A stretch of 64,000 bases of DNA from assembly GCF_017741815.1 (NCBI RefSeq), contig NZ_JAGHMF010000009.1, forward strand, positions 1 to 64,000. Direction: 5' to 3'. The notes beneath the pieces are model-generated. The model worked only from the letters and a program-made list of their open reading frames with translations. It ran no database searches and was not told where the DNA came from. A program made the translations under genes and the position numbers. Origin of the DNA: Rhizobium sp. 16-488-2b. Lineage in GTDB: Bacteria; Pseudomonadota; Alphaproteobacteria; Rhizobiales; Rhizobiaceae. This document shows, in pieces, positions 1 to 10,070 of this stretch. The stretch's first letter is position 1. Each line of letters opens with the position of its first letter.

Positions 1-36
1 GTGGGGAGGGTGGGGGAAAATTCGATAACAGAAACT

Positions 37-64
37 GGAGCAAACGATATCGACCGTTTGCTCC
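37..64 (-). terminator. Hairpin downstream of the kinase-Nudix gene, possible terminator
   Basis: A perfect 10-bp inverted repeat (GGAGCAAACG / CGTTTGCTCC) with an 8-nt loop lies 74 bases past the stop of the minus-strand gene ending at 138. On the minus strand the hairpin is followed by a moderately T-rich stretch (AGTTTCTGTTATC, then AATTTT), so it could end that transcript. The T tract is interrupted, so this is a candidate only. Confidence 0.45.
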
Positions 65-137
65 GATTTCGATGCCACGTCGAAGGCAAGACAAGTAAAC
101 CAATTGCCGGATTCGGCTATCAGCCCAACCCTTGCAA

Positions 138-1526
138 CTATCTTTTTCCGCTGAACAGCGTCGGTTGAGTTGGGTCTTTTTCGCGGTAATTAGCCGCCGC
201 AACGTTCTTGATGATATTCTGTGTCCATGTATCTATCTTCGATTGCATCAACTCGTAGGCCGAAACTATGTCTCCAGTTCCGGTCCGCCCCTTTTTTTCA
301 TAACGAGCAAATTCCTCTCCGTCGACGCTGAGCTTTATTCTCGACAAGGACAGTTCGATGATAAATACAACCGCTAGATGGTGGTCGGATTTGGTGCCAT
401 CGCGAACCCATATACACTTTGGATTTAGTTGGTCAGGATCGAGGTCAATCCCGATCTCTTCCTTGACTTCGCGATATACGCATTGCTTCAGGACGTCGAG
501 TTTACTACCAGAACCCAACAGATTGGCGTCCTCTTCTCTTACATGACCACCGAAATAGCAAAGCGTCTTACCCTTCTCGGGTGACGATGAGGAAGTAGCC
601 CGCACAGCCTTGGTCCCCACCAGAAACTCATCTTTTCCTTTTTCTTTGATAACGGCAATTGGAATAAGCTGCAGAAGTGTTTTATCTTCCTCAACTTCGT
701 TTCTATCGTTGAAACTAAGGTTTTTTTCGACGTAATCCGATATCTCGCTGTAATCGAAGATCGTCGGCAAGTGAGAAATTTCAGACTTCGGTATGTATCC
801 TATCTTTTCATCAGCGAGGTTCTTCAACAGGTTTAATGTTGTCTTTGTTATGTTATAGCTTACCGCATTCTGATCTTGATCGTCTGTGTTGTACTCAGTA
901 ATATTTCTGAAATATGAAGTGTACTTCAATTTGGTTTTCTTGATTGACTCAAGGTAAGAACTCAAAACTTCGCTTCGCATGATACTTCCCTCCTTTCGAG
1001 TCAAAAGGTTTTTGTATTCCCGTTCGCTAGAAGTATTTGGAGAGGCCTCAAATATTAGCACGAGATCGATGCACATACGAAATCGATTTGACGTGAAAAA
1101 GCTCGTGAATCGCTCAAAGTCATCATTGCGAAGCAACTTTTCTTCGCGCTGCCACTCAAACCAGCAGAGTGCATCGAAGAATCCACGGTCTAAGATTATG
1201 ACGTCGACTTTCTTAGCGGAATTTGCCAACGTTTCTGAAAGCTGGTTTAGAGCCGCGCATGCTGTCCACACGTTGAAAATTGGATCAAATTTATTAGGTA
1301 TGGGGCAAACACTTGCCCTCTCAGTAAGTATTTTTGTCCGGAAGTTGTTTCTCCGCAAAAATATATCTAGCGATCCAATGCAAGTTGATTTTCCTGCTTT
1401 TGGCGATCCTGCAAATTCTATTACGATAGGTCTTCTTGGACGAGACCTACGCTTTATTTCGAGAACAGTTGCAGCCAGCTTTTCAAGCTCTACTATCCTT
1501 TTGTCGATCTCAGCCTTCGATTTCAT
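138..1526 (-). CDS. P-loop nucleoside/nucleotide kinase-like domain fused to a Nudix hydrolase domain
   Basis: 462 aa, two recognisable domains. The N-terminal part has a Walker A loop (GSPKAGKST, residues 40-48) and a strand ending in ILDRG (111-115), as in deoxynucleoside and thymidylate kinases. The C-terminal part (about 285-440) carries a Nudix box: GG at 326-327 and REVKEEIG at 352-359, with a longer than usual spacer between the Gly and the RE..EE core. Nudix enzymes hydrolyse nucleoside diphosphate-X bonds; the substrate here cannot be told. The ATG overlaps the stop of the upstream membrane-protein gene (ATGA, 1523-1526), so the two are translationally coupled. The gene is visibly AT-rich compared with uvrB and the rest of the window, suggesting acquisition by transfer. 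A role in nucleotide-based signalling or phage defence is inference. I do not recognise a named family for the full fusion. Confidence 0.8.
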   Translation of the reverse strand: MKSKAEIDKRIVELEKLAATVLEIKRRSRPRRPIVIEFAGSPKAGKSTCIGSLDIFLRRNNFRTKILTERASVCPIPNKFDPIFNVWTACAALNQLSETLANSAKKVDVIILDRGFFDALCWFEWQREEKLLRNDDFERFTSFFTSNRFRMCIDLVLIFEASPNTSSEREYKNLLTRKEGSIMRSEVLSSYLESIKKTKLKYTSYFRNITEYNTDDQDQNAVSYNITKTTLNLLKNLADEKIGYIPKSEISHLPTIFDYSEISDYVEKNLSFNDRNEVEEDKTLLQLIPIAVIKEKGKDEFLVGTKAVRATSSSSPEKGKTLCYFGGHVREEDANLLGSGSKLDVLKQCVYREVKEEIGIDLDPDQLNPKCIWVRDGTKSDHHLAVVFIIELSLSRIKLSVDGEEFARYEKKGRTGTGDIVSAYELMQSKIDTWTQNIIKNVAAANYREKDPTQPTLFSGKR

Positions 1527-2047
1527 TTGTCGTCAGTCTTCCCAACAAGGTCGTTAATTGATTTTTCTTCGAATTGCTCCAGTAAGCGCCCCGCAGAGAA
1601 TCCTGCGAAGAAGCCTATCGGAATGACGATAAAGATGAACTCTTTGGGGGTGTCTCCACCGCTTGTAGACGCATGAACTGATGCGCGCCAAAGGGCATAA
1701 ACAACCATGGAAAAAACCGCGCCAAATATTGGTCTCAAAACAAAAAAGAAAAAAGTGCCTACCCTTGCCGGGGATATTTTGTTGTCCGCTATGAATTCAT
1801 AAGAGCTGTTTATCGAGGCCTTATAGAGCTTTCGGCTATAAAAAATCGTAGATCCGGAAATAGATGCCGCTATAACAGAAATTATTGCGTCAAATTGCCC
1901 AATATTGTTCAGCGCTGCGGCGCTTATTATTTGCTCTATCAAAAAGACAAGAGACAAAATCAATAAAATTAAATAGTAAGCAAATAGTACGAGTACGTCT
2001 CCGACATGTAGAGACATAAGTGATAAGTCGTGTTTCGATTTGTCCAT
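1523..2047 (-). CDS. Small four-helix membrane protein, partner of the kinase-Nudix fusion
   Basis: 174 aa from the ATG at 2047, chosen because a GGGGGATT Shine-Dalgarno sits just upstream; the frame stays open to 2215, but that stretch is the remnant of a toxin gene read in another frame. Four hydrophobic segments are visible at about residues 17-38, 52-71, 97-119 and 136-155, with a charged C-terminal tail (LLEQFEEKSINDLVGKTDDK). No catalytic motif is seen. Stop and start of the next gene overlap by four bases, so the pair is one transcriptional unit. Small multi-helix membrane proteins next to nucleotide-handling enzymes often act as effectors in bacterial immunity; that reading is inference here. 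It is AT-rich like its partner. Confidence 0.75.
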   Translation of the reverse strand: MDKSKHDLSLMSLHVGDVLVLFAYYLILLILSLVFLIEQIISAAALNNIGQFDAIISVIAASISGSTIFYSRKLYKASINSSYEFIADNKISPARVGTFFFFVLRPIFGAVFSMVVYALWRASVHASTSGGDTPKEFIFIVIPIGFFAGFSAGRLLEQFEEKSINDLVGKTDDK

Positions 2048-2069
2048 GCGAATCCCCCAGATGCTATCT

Positions 2070-2098
2070 AGGGTATTTTGATTGCATGCCTCATGCAA
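2070..2098 (-). promoter_or_regulatory. Palindrome and weak promoter at the island junction
   Basis: TTGCATG-N3-CATGCAA is a perfect 7-bp inverted repeat at 2082-2098, 35 bases upstream of the membrane-protein start. On the minus strand the TTGCAT half could serve as a -35 box, followed after 17 bases by TACCCT as a poor -10. An operator overlapping the island promoter would fit. The repeat also sits exactly where the parE-like frame degenerates, so it may instead be a recombination scar. Confidence 0.4.
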
Positions 2099-2267
2099 CC
2101 CAATGCGTCGCGACTGTTTCGAGAGAAGTTTGAGCAAGCAGGAGATCGATAGCGGCGGCAAGTCGGGCGATGACGCGTTGCGCGGCAGTGGGATTGTCCT
2201 GCCCGATCCATTCACCGATGTGCCTTAGATTGCCGAGCGCGCGCCTCGTGTAACGGATTGGCGGCAT
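2091..2267 (-). pseudogene. Truncated ParE/RelE-type toxin (N-terminal half only)
   Basis: A 58-codon frame starting with ATG at 2267, where it overlaps the antitoxin stop (TGATG). The first 45 or so residues read like the N-terminus of a ParE toxin: RYTRRALGNLRHIGEWI, then DNPTAAQRVIARLAAAIDLL. After LLAQ the frame runs into unrelated residues (TSLETVATHWVA) and stops at 2091. ParE toxins are normally about 90-105 aa with the conserved C-terminal strands needed for activity, so this copy should be inactive. The break coincides with the start of the AT-rich island, so insertion or deletion of island DNA probably destroyed the toxin. Confidence 0.7.
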
Positions 2268-2512
2268 CAGGCGCCGCGTGTCGTTACGCCATACTTGGCG
2301 AAAACCGCGTTCACCTCATCTTCGCTCGCAAATTCTCCCCGGTCGGCTTCCGCTAGACCGGCCTCGATTTCAGCCAACTGCCATTCCTCGCGGGCGAGAA
2401 AATCCTCGATTGCATCGGCGGCGACGCTGTCTGCTGGCTTGGATAGCTTGTCGGCCAGGCGATCGAGGCGGGCAGCGGTCTCGTCGGGAAGATGGACGGT
2501 AATCGCGTTCAT
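2267..2512 (-). CDS. ParD/CopG-type ribbon-helix-helix antitoxin
   Basis: 81 aa. The N-terminus (MNAITVHLPDETAARLDRLA) has the short strand plus helix of ribbon-helix-helix DNA-binding proteins, followed by a helical acidic C-terminus (EEWQLAEIEAGLAEADRGEF) of the kind that wraps a ParE toxin. The ATG at 2512 follows GGAGG at a suitable spacing. It is the first gene of a type II toxin-antitoxin pair whose toxin is truncated. It lies 60 bases after the uvrB stop on the same strand and probably has its own promoter, which such antitoxins usually repress. As an orphan it might still cross-regulate related modules elsewhere. Confidence 0.8.
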   Translation of the reverse strand: MNAITVHLPDETAARLDRLADKLSKPADSVAADAIEDFLAREEWQLAEIEAGLAEADRGEFASEDEVNAVFAKYGVTTRGA

Positions 2513-2572
2513 GGAGAACCTCCGGTTCAGGCGATTATGGGAGTTTGGTCGGTGGCGTCAAGCTGGCGCCAC

Positions 2573-5545
<2,973 letters not shown>

Positions 5546-5829
5546 GGCCGGAATATGGAGAGAGTCAGCGCGAAATGGAAGAGGCAAAGAGTACAAAAGG
5601 GAAACGGATTTTGCGGCGTCCGACGCCAAACGCCTGAGGTCATCAAATGGCTCGCTGATATTGCATCGCGGCAAAAAGGCGGGCTATAACGGACGTACTC
5701 ACCACGGACCCGGTGAAACTCCGGGTGGCTCTTCTGGCCGCCGATCCGCCAGACAACGCAAAACCTGCACGCCATATTTCGACCGCCCGTCCGGGCGCGT
5801 TGGGCCACGCTTTGCGAGATATCACCAAC

Positions 5830-7296
5830 ATGCACGTATCCTCCTTCCGCCGGGATTGGTTTTCCAATCCCACCCGCGAAATGCTTGCCGGCGCCGTCGC
5901 CACCTTCGCGCTGATCCCCGAGGTCATCGCCTTCTCCTTCGTCGCCGGCGTCGATCCGCAGGTCGGCCTCTTCGCCTCCTTCGTCATCGGCATCGTCATC
6001 GCCTTCACCGGCGGCCGCCCGGCGATGATCTCGGCCGCCGCCGGTTCCGTGGCGCTGGTCGCGGCACCGCTGGTGCACGCCCACGGGCTGCCCTACCTGT
6101 TTGCCGCCGGCCTGCTTGCCGGCGTCATCCAGGTCGTGTTCGGCCTGCTGCGCCTCGGCGTGTTGATGCGCTTCGTGTCGAAATCGGTCCGCACCGGCTT
6201 CGTCAACGCGCTGGCGATCCTGATCTTCGGCGCGCAATTGCCGCATATCATCGGCGGCGACTGGATCGCCTATGCCATGCTGGCCGCCGGCCTCGCGGTG
6301 ATCTACATCGCGCCGCGCATCACCACCGCCATCCCGTCGCCGCTGATCTGCATCCTGCTGCTCACCCTTGCCTCCGTCGGCCTGCATCTGCCGGTGCTGA
6401 CGGTTGCCGATCTCGGCAAGCTGCCGGATTCGCTGCCGATCTTCGCCTGGCCGCAAGTGCCGCTGAACCTGGAGACGCTTGAGATCATCGCCGGCCCGGC
6501 GCTGGCGATTGCCATGGTCGGCCTGCTGGAATCGATGATGACGGCGAGCGTCGTCGACGATCTCACCGACACCACGAGCGACAAGAACCGCGAATGCGCC
6601 GGCCTCGGCATCGCCAACGCCGCCGCCAGCCTGTTCGGCGGCATCGCCGGCTGCGGCATGATCGGCCAGACGGTCAGCAACGTGAAGTACGGCGGCCGTG
6701 GCCGTCTCTCGACGCTGTTTGCCGGCGCGCTGCTGTTGATCCTCATGGTGCTCCTGAAGCCATGGGTCTCGCAGGTGCCCGTCGCGGCCTTGGTCGCGAT
6801 CATGGTCATGGTGTCGATCGACACCTTCGACTGGTCGTCGGTCAAGACCATGGTGGTGCATCCGAAGACCTCGAGCATCGTCATGCTGGCAACCGTCGTC
6901 GTCACCGTCTTCACCGCCAACCTGGCGCTCGGCGTCACCGTGGGCGTACTCCTCAGCGGCGTCTTCTTCACCTTCAAGGTCGCCAAGCTGCTGTCGGTCC
7001 GCAAGGACACGGACGAGGCTGGCGAGCGCATCGCCTATCATGTGACCGGCCAGGTCTTCTTCGCCTCCGCCGACGTCTTCATCGATGCCTTCGATATCGC
7101 CGATGCCGAGGGCATGGCGGTGACGATCGACCTGACGCACGCGCATTTCTGGGACATCACCGCCGTCGCGGCGCTGGACCGCGTGGTGCAGCGCTTCAAG
7201 GCGCATGGCGTTTCCGTCGAGGTGAACGGCCTCAACGAGGCGAGCGCCACGCTGATCGGCCGGCTGGACAATGCGCCGAGCCTCAAGGAAATCTGA
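5830..7296 (+). CDS. SulP-family inorganic anion transporter with STAS domain
   Basis: 488 aa from ATG 5830 (MHVSSFRRDWF); the frame is open further upstream but without membrane-protein character. Roughly 10-12 hydrophobic segments fill residues 20-390, including the family-typical N-terminal stretch EVIAFSFVAGVDPQVGLFAS. A cytoplasmic C-terminal STAS domain follows (about 405-480, VTGQVFFASADVF ... TIDLTHAHFWD). SulP carriers move sulfate, bicarbonate or dicarboxylates; substrate cannot be assigned. Divergent from uvrB across 284 bases, which contain a small hairpin (ACCCGG / CCGGGT, 5708-5726). No partner gene is seen. Confidence 0.9.
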   Translation: MHVSSFRRDWFSNPTREMLAGAVATFALIPEVIAFSFVAGVDPQVGLFASFVIGIVIAFTGGRPAMISAAAGSVALVAAPLVHAHGLPYLFAAGLLAGVIQVVFGLLRLGVLMRFVSKSVRTGFVNALAILIFGAQLPHIIGGDWIAYAMLAAGLAVIYIAPRITTAIPSPLICILLLTLASVGLHLPVLTVADLGKLPDSLPIFAWPQVPLNLETLEIIAGPALAIAMVGLLESMMTASVVDDLTDTTSDKNRECAGLGIANAAASLFGGIAGCGMIGQTVSNVKYGGRGRLSTLFAGALLLILMVLLKPWVSQVPVAALVAIMVMVSIDTFDWSSVKTMVVHPKTSSIVMLATVVVTVFTANLALGVTVGVLLSGVFFTFKVAKLLSVRKDTDEAGERIAYHVTGQVFFASADVFIDAFDIADAEGMAVTIDLTHAHFWDITAVAALDRVVQRFKAHGVSVEVNGLNEASATLIGRLDNAPSLKEI

Positions 7297-7599
7297 TCGC
7301 TTAAAGTCGTCCTGCCGCGCACCCGACCTGTAACAAACCCGCCGACACCGGCGTATACGGGTTGCGTCAGGACAATCAGGCATAAACGGCATGCCTGAAC
7401 GAGGGGCATCCTCACCTGCGCCAGCCGGCGATCGTGTCTTGGCTGCAGGTCTTGGCCAAGGCACGGCGACACCATTCAGTGGTGTCGCGACGGTGCCCGG
7501 AAGAGAACCGGCAGGCCGATGCAGATCGACCGGTGCCGATCATGCGCGAGGTCACAGCCTGTCGCAGGATCGGATGGATCAAAGCCGAAGGTAAAGACC
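7297..7599. other. Intergenic region with two perfect inverted repeats
   Basis: No gene seen. TCAGGCAT / ATGCCTGA (7376-7383 and 7391-7398) lies about 80 bases after the SulP stop and could end its transcript, although no T tract follows. A second, stronger repeat at 7466-7488 is listed separately. Confidence 0.5.
7466..7488. promoter_or_regulatory. Perfect 9-bp inverted repeat upstream of the Tat-exported hydrolase
   Basis: GCGACACCA-N5-TGGTGTCGC, perfectly symmetric, 112 bases before the hydrolase ATG. Size and symmetry suit a dimeric repressor such as a TetR-type protein, but no regulator gene is adjacent. It could also form an RNA hairpin. Confidence 0.4.
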
Positions 7600-8376
7600 A
7601 TGATGATCAACAGACGGACTTTCTCGACAGCGCTTCTCGCCGGTGCTGCCGCTTCCCTCATTTCCACGCGCGGCATGGCCGCGATGGCGCAGCCCGCCAA
7701 GGCACGCAACATCGTTCTGGCCCACGGGCTGTTCGCCGACGGTTCCTGCTGGACGGAGGTGATCGCGCGCCTTCAGGCAGCCGGCTTCAACGCCACCGCC
7801 GTGCAGAACCCGCTGACCACATTGCCGGAGGCCGTTGCCTCGGTCGAGAAGGTGCTGGATCGCCAGGATGGTCCGACCGTCCTCGTCGGCCACTCCTTCT
7901 CCGGCATGCTGGTCACCGAGGCCGGCGTCCATCCCAAGGTTTCGGCGCTGGTCTATGTCGCCGCCCGCGCGCCCGATGCGGGCGAGGACTATACGGCGCT
8001 GGCGAAGACCTATCCGACCCCGCTGGCCTCGGCCGGGATCGTGTTTGATGGCGATGAAGGACGGTTGAGCGAGGAAGCATTCCTGCGCGATTTCGCCGGT
8101 GATCTGCCGGAGGCGAAGGCCAAGGTGCTCTATGCGGTGCAGGAGCCGTTCCACAAGGCGTTGCTAACGGGCAAGACCACGCAGGCGGCGTGGCGCTCGA
8201 AACCGAGCTGGTACGCGGTGTCGACGGAGGATCGGACGATCAATCCGGATCTGGAGCGCTTCATGGCCAAGCGCATGGGCGCCAAGACGATCGAGCTCAA
8301 GTCCAGCCACCTGTCGCTGATCTCGCATCCCGACGAGATCACGCAGATGATCATCGAGGCCGCCGGCGGCCGCTGA
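7600..8376 (+). CDS. Tat-exported alpha/beta hydrolase
   Basis: 258 aa. The N-terminus MMINRRTFSTALLAGAAA is a twin-arginine signal (NRRTFS followed by a hydrophobic segment), so the protein is exported folded to the periplasm. The mature part is an alpha/beta hydrolase: IVLAHGLFADGSCW (oxyanion region), nucleophile elbow GHSFSG (Ser near residue 98) and a C-terminal His in SSHLSLISHP (about 237-242). The family resembles small esterase or EstC-like proteins; substrate unknown. The start is ATG 7600 or 7603, and upstream in-frame sequence lacks signal-peptide character. It stands alone, with a palindrome 112 bases upstream. Confidence 0.85.
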   Translation: MMINRRTFSTALLAGAAASLISTRGMAAMAQPAKARNIVLAHGLFADGSCWTEVIARLQAAGFNATAVQNPLTTLPEAVASVEKVLDRQDGPTVLVGHSFSGMLVTEAGVHPKVSALVYVAARAPDAGEDYTALAKTYPTPLASAGIVFDGDEGRLSEEAFLRDFAGDLPEAKAKVLYAVQEPFHKALLTGKTTQAAWRSKPSWYAVSTEDRTINPDLERFMAKRMGAKTIELKSSHLSLISHPDEITQMIIEAAGGR

Positions 8377-8405
8377 ATTGACGTGAAGCGAGTGACGTCG
8401 CGGTC

Positions 8406-9719
8406 TTAGGACCGCGACGAGAACAGCGAGGCGAAGGTGGAGCGCGGCTTGTCGGGCATGCTTTCGACGACCACCAGCTGGCGGATGTCGCCGCGCTTGA
8501 AGGCGGCGAGGAAGCGCTTGTAGTCCTTGAAGGAGACGCAGCCATTGGAGTCGCCGCGCGCGCCGAGCATGTAGGTGTGGGCGAGCAGACCGACGCGGTT
8601 GAAGATGTTGCCGGCGCCGCCGACCGGGTTGAGGCGGATCGCCTCGACGCCGTGGAACAGGCTTTCGCGCATCGTCAGCTGGTAGGTGTGCGGCGGGGTC
8701 GGGCCGCGCATCTTCTCGCGAACATATTTCGGATTGTCGCGCATCTTACCGAGGCCGGAATGGGCTTCGAGGCGTTCGCCGTTGGGCAGGTAGACCATGC
8801 TTGCGGAGATGTCATAGACCGCGACGCCGGCGCGGGCGACAGGGCTTGCCTGGCGCTTCGGCACGACAGGGATTTCGCCTTCATCATCACCGATATCAGG
8901 CCGTGCATAGGCAAGAACCGGTTCGGCAGGGCGGCTGGCGCGGTCGTTTGCCGGCGCGCGCTTGGTCATGCCGTCGGGACGGGCCATCGGCAGCGGTACG
9001 GAATTGTTGTCGTTGAGAACGAGGCCGAAGGCATTGCCGGCGTCGTCGCCCTTGCTGGCGTCGCTTTCGACATCGACGCTCGCCACTTCGACAGGGGCGG
9101 GCTTCGCGGGAATGGAAGCGGGCGCGTTGACGGCAACGCGGGCCTGCTGTTCATCCGAAGCGGCTTTCGGCATGGCGGCAAGCGCGAGCAGGGCAGGGCC
9201 TTCGAGTGCCGCGATCTCGGCCTTGGACGGAATGACGATGCGATCGGATGAGCTGGCGCTGGCGACCTGAGGGGCTGCGGCAACGGCGTCGTCCTTGACC
9301 TTCGACGGCTGCGCGGCTGCAACGACGGTGCGCGCCGGCATGGCGTCAGCGATGACAGGGCCGGAGCTGCCGACGAAGGCGGCTCTCAGAACGTCAGGCG
9401 TCAGCAGGCGATCACGCTTCGATGACCGGTTTTCCGCCGTCAGCGGCTGCAGGCGCGAGAATTTGCTGACGTGGATATTGCGCTCTTTGGGAGCGGCCGC
9501 GGCGGCGTGCTGCACGAGCGCGATATCGCCGATAGCGTTCTTGTAGGGTGCGGGAGCGACGGCGTGCATCGTCGCGATCGACGTCACGACCCATGCCGAG
9601 GCAGCAAAACTAGCACCGATGAGACCCGCCCCGGACATAAGGCGGAATGAGCGACTGAAACGAGAAATGGACGTACCTACTGGCCTGGTATTGGCAAACA
9701 CATCGACCGCAAACGCCAT
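8406..9719 (-). CDS. Membrane-anchored protein with C-terminal Tlde1/DUF2778 domain
   Basis: 437 aa. One transmembrane segment (about residues 28-53) follows a basic N-terminus, so most of the protein is periplasmic. Residues 60-300 are low-complexity, Ala/Pro-rich and probably disordered. The C-terminus (about 305-430) matches the DUF2778/Tlde1 domain, with the characteristic H381 and C394 in HTYMLGARGDSNGCVSF. Tlde1 proteins are L,D-transpeptidase-like enzymes that trim or exchange D-amino acids on peptidoglycan stems; some are type VI secretion effectors. Here the anchor, the linker and the absence of immunity or secretion genes suggest a housekeeping wall-remodelling role instead (inference). 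Confidence 0.8.
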   Translation of the reverse strand: MAFAVDVFANTRPVGTSISRFSRSFRLMSGAGLIGASFAASAWVVTSIATMHAVAPAPYKNAIGDIALVQHAAAAAPKERNIHVSKFSRLQPLTAENRSSKRDRLLTPDVLRAAFVGSSGPVIADAMPARTVVAAAQPSKVKDDAVAAAPQVASASSSDRIVIPSKAEIAALEGPALLALAAMPKAASDEQQARVAVNAPASIPAKPAPVEVASVDVESDASKGDDAGNAFGLVLNDNNSVPLPMARPDGMTKRAPANDRASRPAEPVLAYARPDIGDDEGEIPVVPKRQASPVARAGVAVYDISASMVYLPNGERLEAHSGLGKMRDNPKYVREKMRGPTPPHTYQLTMRESLFHGVEAIRLNPVGGAGNIFNRVGLLAHTYMLGARGDSNGCVSFKDYKRFLAAFKRGDIRQLVVVESMPDKPRSTFASLFSSRS

Positions 9720-10070
9720 AACACTCGTCTTTCACAACTCGTTACTAAGGCCGGCGGTACAGATAGATTGATACTTCTTCGCCGGGGCCGGTAATGGAGC
9801 AACAGGGCCAAAATGCGGCCTGTTGCTTATTTCCGGTTGGCTCAGATGATGCCGAATTATGGTAACCAAACCCTTTACGGCGGTGACGCCTGTTTCGAAA
9901 TTCCTCACCTTGTCCGCTAACCATATTGATCTTGTTCGATTTTTTCTAATGTTCCTCGGCCTCCGCCGGGCATTACGTCCTATGTCGCCGTTTTGACATA
10001 AATATTAGCGGGAAAAGATATTGCGGATATGCTATGAAAAGGCATCGAAGGCTTCCGAGGGGAAACGCCA
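9720..10070. other. Divergent intergenic region with hairpin
   Basis: No gene seen. It holds an 8-bp inverted repeat GCAACAGG / CCTGTTGC (9799-9826) with a further paired CC/GG inside, plus the promoters of the two divergent genes. Confidence 0.5.
9993..10021 (+). promoter_or_regulatory. Candidate sigma70-type promoter of the methyltransferase gene
   Basis: TTGACA at 9993-9998 is followed by a 17-base AT-rich spacer and AGATAT at 10016-10021, 50 bases before the ATG. The -35 is perfect, the -10 is poor. Confidence 0.4.

Noticed and set aside
8406..9719. Type VI secretion effector
   Set aside because: Tlde1 domain is present, but there is a membrane anchor, a long linker, no immunity gene and no secretion cluster in the window.
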